From NCBI GenBank assembly GCA_036362985.1, contig JAYGXS010000006.1, positions 8,471,014-8,535,013 on the forward strand: a stretch of DNA of 64,000 bases, in the 5' to 3' direction. Both the position numbers and the translations under genes were made by a program. This DNA comes from Ligula intestinalis (taxonomy: Eukaryota; Platyhelminthes; Cestoda; Diphyllobothriidea; Diphyllobothriidae). The first letter of the stretch is position 1. Every line of letters starts with the position of its first letter. This document shows positions 48,065 through 58,839 of the stretch, piece by piece. The notes under the pieces were generated by a model. It did not search any database. It was given only the letters and a program-made list of their open reading frames with translations, and had not been told where the DNA came from.

Positions 48065-48285
48065 TTTGTGAGCAATTGCAATGTCTTGTTGTATAATAGT
48101 ATCCATTCGATGCCTTCAAATGTCAATATAACGAAATGCATCTTTGGCAATGTTGACATAAACGAAACTGTTAATGTTCTCGTTCGTCGAATGTCAGATT
48201 GGTCGCTCACCGAAATTGATTGCCATCAAAACCACGAGGCGTCGGCTGTTCTTGAAGATTGATATCAAAGCAGTATGTTCTAAGG
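48065..48285 (-). pseudogene. Tc1/mariner transposase fossil (middle unit copy)
   Basis: Minus-strand translation gives RRLVVLMAINFGERPI, a stop, a degenerate middle, a second stop, and RMDTIIQQDIAIAH. These are the same stops and the same Asn-to-Ile change after the Asp as in the left copy (640-870). Only the second Asp region of the DDE/D domain is visible. Inactive. Confidence 0.65.
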
Positions 48286-49065
48286 GAAAGTTCTTTCCGC
48301 AAATGACCGTATATGCTGACTTTGTGGACTTATCTAAGAACAGTACTTAATCCTAGAAGGTAATGCTTTTTCCAAAATGAATTACTGTGACGATTGTCTT
48401 CCTGTGTAAATAGTCAACGTTGTTTTCTATGTTTGTTAAATAAAAATGGCTTAACCGTTGCCGTCTGCTAATGAAGGCTTAATTCCCACATTCATTTCCC
48501 AGCAAGGGTCCGAAAGAACATATAAAAACATTCCCTTTTAATAGCGGTAATGGGCATATAAGTTTATATGTTTTATGCTCGACGAATAAAATCGTCATCT
48601 TGCTTTGTTGTAGACCGCTTCTGGCCCAGGATTCGTCCTTCTAGGCACTGTTTTATTGGATATCATTCGAGATACAGTTGCATTTGATCAAATCAAACAT
48701 ACTACCTAATGAATAACACGCCAGCTCTTCGGCTGCCATTTTTCGTAAGTGCACAAAATCAGCTTCATATCAATGCTGACCTTACATCCCGGAGACACAT
48801 ACCAATAGCAAAAAAAGGACCTAAACGGCGCCTTCCCGTTTCTGTGCCAAGCATACGCTACTAGTTATCTCTGTGGCAATACATGTTTGTCATAGCAATT
48901 TATTATTGAATTTTATGGCACAAAACATCACAGAAGAGCAGAAAAATATGAAAAGTGGAATTTTTCCGTGATTCCGTCAACCTGAGCTCACTTTTATAAA
49001 AATTTAGTCCATTTCTTTTCGAGCATACCATCTGCGGTAGGTAATCCGGCCTTCTTGTCTCTGTC

Positions 49066-49359
49066 TTGACAGCCAGTTCCCGATGCGGGAATGGTCAGAG
49101 TATGGGGTTGATTCGGAGAATCAACGAAGAATTATTTCAATTTCTCGTAGCCGCAGTCTGCTTACCCAAGCCTACTACCCCAGTGAATACCGTTTTGTCA
49201 GAACATACACTTACAATTACTACGTATGCCGACGCTGACAACACCCCTCCTCCTCTCCTTCTCCCTGCTTGTCGAACTCAACGCCACCGACAGGCTAGAA
49301 CCTGCATGTGTCAGATGGAGGAAAACTACGATTGTGGTGTTTTCAGAGGAATGAGGTAA
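49066..49359 (+). other. Short ORF shared with the left unit copy, unknown
   Basis: 97-codon frame; its C-terminal 55 codons (VNTVLSEHTL, TYADADNTPPPLLLPACRTQ, ENYDCGVFRG) match the minus-strand frame at 5571-5389. No domain recognised. The N-terminal half does not correspond in the left copy, because ~200 bp were lost here. Confidence 0.2.
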
Positions 49360-52054
49360 TTCTGAAATGTTTCACGAGAAGATACACTTTTGGCTTCTTC
49401 ATTGAGCCCACACGCGCGATGCCTCGGTTTTCTTAGTTGAATGAAACTATAGGAATGTAAAAAGTCCACTTTTCATTTTTTCATCATACTCTATAATGAG
49501 TAGAACGCCCAACAAGAATAGGCACTACCTGTTCTTGTACAGCAGCAAAAGTAACAGTTAGGTGGACCTGATCCACTTTATCGAGAAACATTCCCAACTT
49601 TTGTTCCAGTACATGTCATTTATGCTATAATAAAAAAGTTTCGTCAACATATTCAGCATAGGACAGCATATATTTAATAAAAGGAAAGAGGTAGTTTCGC
49701 TTCAGTTTGCCCATGAAGACCGGCTAATTTAGGTTCATTGATTTGGCCGGCAACTTGGCAAAAAATGCTGAAGTACGCGTTCAGCGAGCAGATAAGCAGC
49801 AATTGTCCTGCTTGGCTGGCCGATTACGAAGTCTCGTTTAACAAGCTTATCACATAAAATGTGTTTAAGTTCTGTGAACGAAGGCGTGACATCTTAACGT
49901 TATATGTTTTCTCATTATGATTTGTAATTCTGTTGAACTGGATAAATTTAAAAGTGTTCTCTTAGTTAAGTGGGACTATTTTATGCAAAAATTGTTTTAA
50001 GTTATCATGTAAACGAACGTTCATTTGCATGCTAGAGGAATAGCAAATATAGCAGATCGGTCGCCTTTGAATCTCTGTATTGTGAATATAATGTAAATTT
50101 GTTAGACTCTGCCCTGGTGTTTGAGCATTTTTTTAAATTTATTACTTTATGGATGCTTTAGTCTTTTATTTATTAGCTTTTTTGTTCTGGATTTGATCAA
50201 CCTCCGTCAACCTTTTGTCACTTATATTAGCCTAGCTATCACGTTATTACAAGGCCATAAATAATAATGTCCTCATGACCATAAAAAGACAGGAATTGGG
50301 GCCATTTGAAGTAATTTGTAGACTATGTTTGCGCATTTTCTCCTGCACAGGGAAACCTATATATGAATAAAATCCACCCCTTCTATCGCTTGAGATATAT
50401 ATTCGTAAATTACTTCTAGCATATAGCTCATGGTGATTTTTTACTCTACCCTTATCCTTTTATGTAATTTTACTTGTACGATGACGAATAATAAGAAATA
50501 TATCGTTGGCCTAACGCGATTCCTTGATTGCTTGGCGTGTAATCATTATTGAGCTAGGCAAATTGTTTAAGTGATTTATTAATTAAACTCTCAATGTTTG
50601 GCTACCTATGTAAGAAAACTAAAACTCAAAAGGCTACTTGCACGTATATGCGCAGGCATTAACGTCTAACAGCCCATAGCAAGCCATTTTATATATAGGC
50701 TGCAACATTTCACATACCGAAAGTGCTGATTACAGGTACGGGGACTTACGTGTTAATTATTACGCCATGAAATTACAAGCTGCCAGTATTTCGCATAAAC
50801 ATTTTGTTTGCTTTGGAATACAAAGTTATTCGACTTCCTCAACGATGAATTTATATTTTAAGCACAGCTATACAAACGTAGGAAGACGTAGATTGAAAAT
50901 TGTATTGTTCATTAGGACCAACTAGTTTTTAAGAGAAATTTCATAATATTTTGCATAAAAACCGCAATTTCTACGGACTGATTTATTCAACGTTGGTAAA
51001 ATCTTCTTTTGCAAAGAAAACAGTTAGCAACTCTGAATTTGGCTTTGTTTAGTTGAAAAAAAAGAGAAACTTAACTCAGGCGTCTGTGACATGCGCAGGT
51101 GGAATACAAGTACACTATACTGCAGACTGTCTGTCGGCAATTTATGAATAATACATTGCCCATAAAATTCGGATATTTGAACATTTCTGGTTCAACACGT
51201 TTGCATTATAACGAAGAAAACTCTAGAATTAATTCCCTGGAAGAGAAAACGGATGGGTGAGAAAATGAACCCACCGTGTTTAATTTGGATTAGTCAACTT
51301 CAAACCTCACTGTTTTTAGTTAAAGGATATTCAGCCAGCACAATTTTACAATGACGCCTTGACTAAGCCATGCCACAAATCTTAGCAGCAGGGATGGTCC
51401 ATGCTTAGGAAGGAGTTTCCCGTACACTGATGATAATGATACTTTTTCCTCTTGGATCACATCCATCTGCATATGCGAATTAGCATAACCCTGAGGAGTA
51501 CGTTGTTTTGTTGTACGTAGCTAAGCAAATATAACTGTATGGGAGTTATTTGTAGACGAAGGCAACCTCTGTGAAGCTCGTTGTGCTACTAATGATATAA
51601 ACTTGTCTTCAATGGTATCAGGTTTTATCAAAACGTTGTCATACTTTAGTCTTTTGATATCGGTAATATAAATCTTTTACTTTAATATGTCTTAACGAAT
51701 GTTCACGTCTTTTTGCAAATGCAACACTTTCATGTCGACAAACAAATTCGATGTTTTATTTAATTTTTTGCAACATTAAATACTTTGTGAACGGGTGGTT
51801 TGTTACAGGTTCCGTTAATTGCATTTCGACGTGGATATTCGCTAGAACGTCAATTTATTTAATTCACCTCTCGTAATAGTATCATTTAAGCAACTGCGAT
51901 TTTTTCCTCAAGAAATACTTTTTACTTCATTGATAACATGACGTGACTTTTTTGTCACCATGTTATTCTACTATGTGCCTCACAAACAAATGCCATACCT
52001 TGATTGCTCCAGATGCACAAAGACATATTGCATTGCACGTGCGCAGGCGAAAAG

Positions 52055-52064
52055 TAAATAATGG
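52055..52064 (+). repeat. 10-bp target-site duplication, left
   Basis: TAAATAATGG immediately before the foldback element, repeated exactly at 52878-52887. It is present once at the empty site in the left unit (reverse complement at 2721-2730). Confidence 0.75.
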
Positions 52065-52257
52065 ATTAGAAGTCAGTTTTTGGCAAACAATTGTTTTCAG
52101 CAACTCTTCAACAGACCAAACATTTGCAAGGGAAATTGACGCTGTACATAACAATAAAAGTTTGAATAGGTAGAAAAATCAATAACTATCTAACACGGGC
52201 GCTAATTGGCCAACGCGGACTATGTCAGTATGCGCATGTAGGCCATGTCAGCGTGTT
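52065..52257 (+). repeat. Foldback left arm
   Basis: Begins ATTAGAAGTCAGTTTTTGGC and ends CATGTCAGCGTGTT at the gap. Confidence 0.9.
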
Positions 52258-52657
52258 NNNNNNNNNNNNNNNNNNNNNNNNNNNNNNNNNNNNNNNNNNN
52301 NNNNNNNNNNNNNNNNNNNNNNNNNNNNNNNNNNNNNNNNNNNNNNNNNNNNNNNNNNNNNNNNNNNNNNNNNNNNNNNNNNNNNNNNNNNNNNNNNNNN
52401 NNNNNNNNNNNNNNNNNNNNNNNNNNNNNNNNNNNNNNNNNNNNNNNNNNNNNNNNNNNNNNNNNNNNNNNNNNNNNNNNNNNNNNNNNNNNNNNNNNNN
52501 NNNNNNNNNNNNNNNNNNNNNNNNNNNNNNNNNNNNNNNNNNNNNNNNNNNNNNNNNNNNNNNNNNNNNNNNNNNNNNNNNNNNNNNNNNNNNNNNNNNN
52601 NNNNNNNNNNNNNNNNNNNNNNNNNNNNNNNNNNNNNNNNNNNNNNNNNNNNNNNNN
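52258..52657. other. Assembly gap (400 N)
   Basis: Run of N at the centre of the inverted repeat. Frames spanning it are artefacts. Confidence 0.99.
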
Positions 52658-52850
52658 AACACGCTGACATGGCCTACATGCGCATACTGACATAGTCCGC
52701 GTTGACCAATTAGCGCCCGTGTTAGATAGTTATTGATTTTTCTACCTATTTAAACTTTTATTGTTATGTACAGCGTCAATTTCCCTTGCAAATGTTTGGT
52801 CTGATGAAGAGTTGCTGAAAACAATTGTTTGCCAAAAACTGACTTCTAAT
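52658..52850 (-). repeat. Foldback right arm
   Basis: Reverse complement of the left arm with three substitutions, so it is not a simple mirrored copy of the same read. Confidence 0.9.
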
Positions 52851-52877
52851 ATTAACCATGGGAATATTTGCGGAACT

Positions 52878-52887
52878 TAAATAATGG
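52878..52887 (+). repeat. 10-bp target-site duplication, right
   Basis: TAAATAATGG, exact match to 52055-52064, followed directly by half A of the next unit. Confidence 0.75.
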
Positions 52888-53709
52888 GATGTTTTTATTC
52901 ACGTCATGGCTGCTATGTTTTCAAAAAAATGAAGACGCATCAGGTGTAATTCCACATTCTTAAGTGCCAGCAAAATAAATCGTAGTATCGGTTGCATAAC
53001 GTGTGATAACTGAACATGATACAGAACAGTTAACGACGCTTTCAATTTATTTTTTATTATTTTTACTGTTAATTATTTTCTGGCATCAGGATCTGCTCAT
53101 TTGACAACATTCTATGGCATCACATTTCCCACTTCATTTCAAAAAAACGCTCTGTTATTATTAAAGGTTACGCTGTGATTCATGTTAGCATACATTTGCC
53201 TAGTTCGCTTATCTTTATTAACAACATGATTGATAGTTTAATATAGCGCATTAGGATCTCCTCATTGGCCCATGGTTAGTTTTCCAAATAGTTCGATTTA
53301 CTTAACAGATGCACACAAATATTACGTTATTGCCTCTGATTGCTTGCACATTTAGGTCATCCTTCTACAAACGTGTTAACATGCCTTCAAATACAAGCAT
53401 TTTCTTTTGCCTCATGCATAATCTATGCAATGCAAACGGTGCACTTGTCATAGGCATTCCGTCAAAACTAGGTGCAGTTATTAGTGTCAAAAAACCTTCT
53501 TAGATTAAGGCCGAATAGAAGGTTATATAGTTTTATGTGATTGTTTGAGTAAATTGGTATTTTGTAATAACTAATGAAAATTATCTTATCATTTTTTGTT
53601 CGCTTTCTCTTGAAATAGTCGCTGCAGCAATGTATTTAAGGGAGCATTTAGGGCCTCTTTTCATCCTTTAAATAAACAAAAAACACTTCGCTATTAAAGC
53701 ATGCAAAGC

Positions 53710-53982
53710 CTAGGGAACACTGTGGATCCATTTAATACATTTTGCATGATAGCCAACAATCTTTCTGCGTATCAAGTGAACATCCCGGTCAAAGGAAGCC
53801 ATTGAGAAGAGGATAACGAAACAACCGGCAAATGCACCCATTATCCCAGCCATCTTGTTTACTACTTCTTGCTTTCTCCGCCAGTAGTTTTCTTCAGTAA
53901 CTAAGAACCGAAAAATGTAAGGAATGTGGATATTAATCGCCAAATAAATGCAGAATTTTATTTTAGTCATAAAGATTCGCAC
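53710..53982 (-). other. Small membrane-segment ORF (90 codons), unknown
   Basis: Open frame with KFCIYLAINIHIPYIFRFLV, NYWRRKQEVVNKMAGIMGAF and AGCFVILFSMASFDRDVHL. The Gly-spaced hydrophobic helix and preceding basic cluster are as in 46906-47157. The start Met and open frame are kept, although flanking sequence varies. Unrecognised; see the left and middle copies. Confidence 0.3.
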
Positions 53983-54376
53983 ACTGACTTAGCTGTCAAT
54001 GTGGTGTTTTCTATTTTCGAAGCTTGCAATTATGTACACTTCATACTTATTTAATGAGCAAAATTAACTGTAGAAAGTGCTAGATCAAAAAAAATTTGTC
54101 GTGGTACTTTAGGCATACTATAACTTTTTGCCCGCTTTTTTACAGAAATCATATTAGCCCTGGTTATGTGTGCTTCTAGTCAACCTACATTTTTTATATC
54201 ACTGTATCGCTTTAATCTGTTAAATGTTACCAAGCAACTTAGCAGAGCCGGCAGAATGCATATCTACATAAAGTACGATTATTTAATGCGGAAAACAAAA
54301 TATATATGATTTTGTTTTTTATCACGTTGCACGGGCGATCGCCAGCCCCGGTATCAATAAATCGGCATCCAAGTAC

Positions 54377-54940
54377 AAAGTTGTGTAACAATCGCAGGTA
54401 ACGGAATGGATTTGTTCGATTGAGGTGCGACTTGTTTACGCGCGAACCTGGGATGAGTGAAAATGACCAGTGCCCATTCCTTTTAACTGCTGACCTTTCC
54501 CGCAGTCCCAGAATTAGCTCTATTATGCGTTCTATACAGTCTCTCCTGTTTTTAACTGGCTCTCATCATGCCTTCCCACAGCTGGCTGAAACTATGCCCA
54601 TCCAACGACTCCGGCTTCCAATCCTCTACCTGCAGTTGCAACGTGCTTTGTTTTTTCCACCCGTTATATACCTTTTTTGGCAGTAACGCTCTCTATCCAG
54701 ACGCCGTAACTTGTCCTCATGTACATTCCTTTCCCCCTAGATATTCTCTCCTTATTGCTCTTAGTACATGCTTAACCTTCGTCACAGACTTACCGTCTTT
54801 TATCGTATGTATGCGTTGTGACGACTTTGAAAGTTCCGTTCAGACCTGCCTTAGACCGAACTTACCACCGAAATTCGATGTTACGCAGTGTAAACCGGCT
54901 ATCTCAAAACCTCGATTACATAGGAGCATTACATTAACGA
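54377..54940 (+). mobile_element. Unclassified ~0.56 kb insertion in the third unit copy
   Basis: The flanks GGCATCCA (left) and ATTAATT.TCTTATTTATCC (right) are contiguous in the middle copy at about 47550 and in the left copy near 1370-1405, so these ~560 bp are inserted. The insert is pyrimidine- and C-richer than its surroundings on the plus strand. It carries overlapping frames at 54420-54686 and 54568-55068, the second running out into the unit. No motif is recognised and no clear target duplication was found. It may be a LINE fragment. Confidence 0.5.
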
Positions 54941-55476
54941 TCATTAATTATCTTATTTATCCTAGATCGGTAAGCAGTCATCAATTATATTTCGGTAGTG
55001 TACTCTTATGCGTGTTCAAAGTAAAAATTGTCGCCGTTGATCATGCAAATCCAAAAAAGTGCAGTTAGTCCGGTTGTGGATAAAAATTCGTTATATAAAT
55101 GAACAAAATTGTGATAAAATAGAATCGAAAGACAAAACAAAACAATGTAATAAATAGGTTACATACTTATATTTTGTTGAGTGTTATTTCGCTTGCATAA
55201 CAACAGTTATTCGGGAAGACATAGATACAAATATGTTGTCAATTGTGTTTTAGTCTATATAATTATCAAGAAAGAACGCCAATTTATGTTCAATTTAAAG
55301 CTTTTTTTAGGCTAGTGACAGTTCAACTTGATTAAGGCGAATGCATTTTCATTTCGAATGGGGTCGGGACTATTGGGCGGGATAAAAATTGTTCGCAGGT
55401 CACGTGCAGAAAGGCTGCTTTTTGTCTTAAAAAAACATTTTAGTCGTTAGTTAACTTATAATGAAACCTCCTTTGA

Positions 55477-55740
55477 TTAGTGAGCAGATGCATTGTCTTG
55501 TTGTATAATAGCATCCATTCGAAGCCTTCGAATATCAATATAACCAAATACATCTTTGACAATGTTAAAAAAGACGAAACGGGTAATGTTTTCTTTCGGC
55601 AACCGCCAGGTTGGTCGCTCACCAAAATTGATCGCCATCCACACAACGAGGTGTCGACTGTTCGTGAAGATTGATATCAAAACAGTCTGTACTTTGGGAA
55701 AGTTCTTTCCGAATATGACAGAAGGAAATGCTTTTTCCAA
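55477..55740 (-). pseudogene. Tc1/mariner transposase fossil, least decayed copy
   Basis: An 87-codon open frame ending in RLRMDAIIQQDNASAH. The HLVVWMAINFGERPT block upstream matches the VMVWGAI strand of Tc1/mariner DDE/D domains, and QQDNAxxH contains the second catalytic Asp. Unlike the left and middle copies it has no stop in this stretch and keeps the Asn. The first and third acidic residues and the DNA-binding domain are not found, and the frame ends right after the motif. Inactive remnant. Confidence 0.75.
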
Positions 55741-56549
55741 AATGAATTACTGTGACGAATGTCTTTCTTTGTAAAAAGTTAACATTTTTTAATATTTTTA
55801 TTACTTAAAAAAGGGCTTAACCGTAGCCATCTGCTGATTAAGGCTAAATTGTCTCATTCGTATCCCAACTAGGGTATGGATGAACATTGAAAAATAATCC
55901 CTGTGAATAGTGATAATGTACATATAAGTGTATATTTTTAATGCTCAAACAAATAAAATCATCATCTAGCTTTGTTGTAGACCACTTTTGGCCCAGGATT
56001 CTTCCTTTTAGTCACTGTTTAAAGGATATCATCTGCTAAACAGTTGCATTTGATCACACCAAATATACTAGCGAATGAATAACGCGCCAGCCCTTCGGCT
56101 GCCTTTTTTTGTAAGCAAATAAAATCAACTTTACATAATTACTAAACTGACATTGTGGAGGCACATACTGATAGCAAAAAAGGACCTATATTTCGCCTTC
56201 CCAATTGTTTACCAAGCTAAAAGTAATTGTTATCTCTGCGGCAATACATGTTTGTCACGCTAATTTATTATTGCATTTTATGGCACAAAACATCACAGAA
56301 TAGCAGAAAGAATATTAAAAAGTGGAATTTTTCCATGCTTCTGTCAACCTGAGTACACTTTCATCTTAAAAATTTCTGACAGAGATATGTTCCATACCTT
56401 TTTCGTTTATTTTGGAGTTCCCTAATATTATAATGCGCATGAATAAAAATTAAGTTCTGTCTTAGATAAAAGCAAGATAATTTATTTTGATATGAAACTA
56501 CTGAAATAAGCGCAAATATGTTTTTCCATTTCTCATTATGAATTTAATA

Positions 56550-57665
56550 AATGACATACAGTTTGAGTATGAGGTAGATTAGGAGAATCAACCTTCATTT
56601 TAATCTAGCTTCAGTCTCCACGTCCTTCAACTAATTTAAACTCAATTTGGATATCGACGAAACCGACGGTGAAACTGCTGTCGTGTGGTGGGCGTTCGTC
56701 AAATATTAGCATTAAAATCTATCGGGACATTATTGAGAAAAGCGGCTTCCTTACTATCAACGACATAAAGGCAATGTACATTCCTAATCCATTTGTACTA
56801 TTAAAGGCGCGCTACAATTTAATCAGCCCACTTAACAACAACGTTCAAGTAGGAATGACCAAATAAATCCAAACCCCTAAACAGCAAAGCAAATGTCGAC
56901 TTACATTTTGTACGATAAAGTAAATCCACCTATGGAACTCAGCATGCAGGCAACCAGTCCTGGCATTAATTTTGTGCCTAACCATAATGTCAATTAAACA
57001 TCATACCACAAAACTCCCAATTAACGACCAGGGCGTGGAATTATGACAATTTTTGTCGCAACACGTGATCTGCTGATGGACCCAGGCACGAGGACACGTG
57101 TTTAATATATTCTTTCAATGCCGTACCTCTTGAGCTTTTATCATTGTCATTATCTTCGGCTGTATGTGATTATAAAGTCGTGCATGAATTTGAAGCGCTA
57201 TGCTTAAAAACTCATTACTTTAGTGATTCTATCTTTTCTTATTTTTAGATGATACATAATCGAGGAACTTATCTCATCTGACATGCCGCATTGGCAGTTT
57301 TTAGTCAGGCGATAATCTAGCTGAGTTTTTGTTCAATCAACAAAGATGTAATATTTGAAGTATTCTGCGAGTTAAAGGTTAATTATAGGAAAATGCCAAC
57401 CTGTGATCCTACCTGGAAGTGCAAATTATTTTGACCAATGCAGATGACCAATATCTGCAAATGAATATGTTAATTTATATAATTATTAAATTATTTTGCG
57501 TTCTCATATAGATAGAATCAATGACCTAGGTTGCTAACACACACCATACATATCAATTTTTGAATCTTTTACTAAATGAGTGGGTTCATTTATTAAAAAA
57601 TCGATGTCCTAAAGCTAAGGACGGTTCCTCAAAATTTCAGTCAGTGTAGGAAGCAATATGCAATT
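56550..57665 (+). repeat. Module C, full copy
   Basis: 56805-57650 matches 45150-46015. The upstream part 56550-56800 matches 58840-59105 (landmarks CAGTCTCCACG, GAAACCGACGGTGAAACTG, ATATTAGCAT). It therefore extends at least 250 bp further 5' than copy 1 shows. A 65-codon frame at 56669-56866 has no motif. Confidence 0.75.
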
Positions 57666-57814
57666 TTGGTATTGTTTTCGGTCTAACTCGGTTATATGCG
57701 CAAGCAGTATACTGAAAGACACTGAAATAGTTTTGTGATGTAGTTAGCCAAAGTGACAACACAGAACTAGCTAAAAGTAAATTAAAAATTACGCTATTAC
57801 GACAACTGATTTGT

Positions 57815-58090
57815 CCACCATGGACTGAAGCAAATTACATCTGCCAATTGTCGTCCACACCAAATAACTATATGATTGTTTTCACCCTTTTACATTTTAA
57901 TCGTTCATTGCAAATTTTCTGAAGTGTGACGACATTTCGTGAATCCAGCATCAAAAATGCTCTCACAAAGCTTACCCTACTTTCCTTCAAAGAACGTCTT
58001 CTTTAAAACTATTAGGTATGAATGAAGAAGCGAGCTTACCATGGTAACACACTGATAGCAAACATATATTTACCTCAGTCAAGTCCTGTT
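57815..58090 (+). repeat. Dispersed repeat family D, copy 2
   Basis: Matches 41000-41265; starts CCATGGACTGAAGCAAATTA and ends near CAGTCAAGTCCTGTTGGAAA. Confidence 0.6.
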
Positions 58091-58099
58091 GGAAAAAAG

Positions 58100-58650
58100 G
58101 CGATGGGCGTTGCGCACGTTGTTGGAAGTTTATAATATCCACGGATCGGTATATAGGTCGGTGCATACCGCTTGCTTATTAACTTATTCCTTATTAAACT
58201 AATGTGGAATTTTAAGGCGTTTTTTTACGAGTCACGTTTTGTCCAGGGATCGCCAATTGCCGCTGATCATTAGATAGCATGCTGTCATCAGCCTCCAAGC
58301 AGATCTATTTGTCCGTTTAGCCCGTGGAAATACTACATAAGCTTCCATAACATCTTCAAGGCCTATGCTGTCACTTGTAAACTGACCAAACATTAAAGTG
58401 CCTTTGCAAAGGTCAACGAACCCTTGTCCATTTAGCGTGGAAATATGCAGCTTTTTTGAGGCGTACGAGTTAAGGAAATTATCCTTATTAAACTGCCTTT
58501 GATTGCACGCTCTCTATTATTATTTATCTGTGAACTGGTAATGCGATCCCCTGTGTGTGGCTGAAGCTATGTGCATAAGTTGATGAAAGATAGATTGCGG
58601 CTGAATGGTCATTCGTTTGTGGCAATAATGCCCATCTTACGACTGGAAAA
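58100..58650. other. Spacer, nothing recognised
   Basis: Contains two loosely similar stretches (TTTGTCCGTTTAGCCCGTGGAAATA and, ~125 bp later, TTGTCCATTTAGCGTGGAAATA), possibly a decayed local duplication. Confidence 0.3.
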
Positions 58651-58654
58651 CTGT

Positions 58655-58830
58655 AATGTGCGTGCCCTTTATAAAAATGAAGTCCCTTTTTTTCTAGCAT
58701 ACCATCTGCGGTAGGCATTTCGGCCTTCTTCTCTCTGTCTTGACAGCCGGTTCCTGATGCGGGAATGGTGAGGTAATGAGGTTGATACGGAGAATCAACG
58801 AAGATTTATTCGCATTGCTCGTAATAAACA
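58655..58830 (+). repeat. Short piece of the ~6.0 kb unit, start of half B
   Basis: Matches 49000-49145 and the reverse complement of about 5790-5935 (landmarks GCATACCATCTGCGGTAGG, CTCTGTCTTGACAGCC, GGAGAATCAACGAAG). It also keeps the ATAAACATAACT stretch found in the left copy but deleted at 49.1 kb. Confidence 0.75.
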
Positions 58831-58839
58831 TAACTCAAA

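Larger units (their letters stand above)
46015..52064 (+). repeat. ~6.0 kb unit, most complete copy (A then B)
   Basis: Half A runs from the TTTTTATTCACGTCATGGCT landmark (about 46070) to ~48.9 kb, and half B from there to TAAATAATGG at 52055-52064. Just before half A, 46020-46060 (TGCGCATGCGCAGG) resembles the end of half B near 52030 (TGCACGTGCGCAGG). So the end of a previous unit is present and the array is head to tail. The period, excluding the foldback insertion, is ~6.0 kb. Contents: mariner fossil (48065-48285), small membrane-segment ORF (46906-47157), an expanded minisatellite (47611-47858) and an unknown shared ORF (49066-49359). No LTR-type ends or intact protein were seen. Confidence 0.85.
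52065..52877. mobile_element. Foldback DNA element with 193-bp inverted arms
   Basis: Left arm 52065-52257 and right arm 52658-52850 are reverse complements with three mismatches in 193 bp. A 400-N gap occupies the centre (52258-52657), so the interior is unknown. A further 27 bp follow the right arm before the second target duplication at 52878. The 10-bp direct repeat, plus an uninterrupted homologous site at 2720 in the left unit, shows this is an insertion into the ~6.0 kb unit. Long inverted repeats with 8-10 bp duplications occur in MULE-like and foldback elements; family assignment is inference. No transposase is visible. Confidence 0.8.
52888..56375 (+). repeat. ~6.0 kb unit, half A, third copy
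   Basis: Aligns with 46070-49000 throughout. It shares with the middle copy the ~165 bp absent from the left copy. It is interrupted by an insertion at ~54377-54940 and ends in the half A/B boundary region near 56350-56375, where homology to 48.99 kb stops. Half B does not follow directly; a short piece of it reappears at 58655-58830. Confidence 0.85.

Noticed and set aside
1..52064. One giant ~50 kb chromosomal palindrome
   Set aside because: Midpoints of the inverted matches differ (about 24.5 kb for half A, 27.4 kb for half B, 33.7 kb for the PLE pair, 25.6 kb for the 7.1/43.9 kb pair), so these are separate inverted copies rather than one palindrome.
52220..52695. Long open frames of 140-157 codons on both strands
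   Set aside because: They consist almost entirely of the 400-N gap; the mirrored ends come from the inverted arms.
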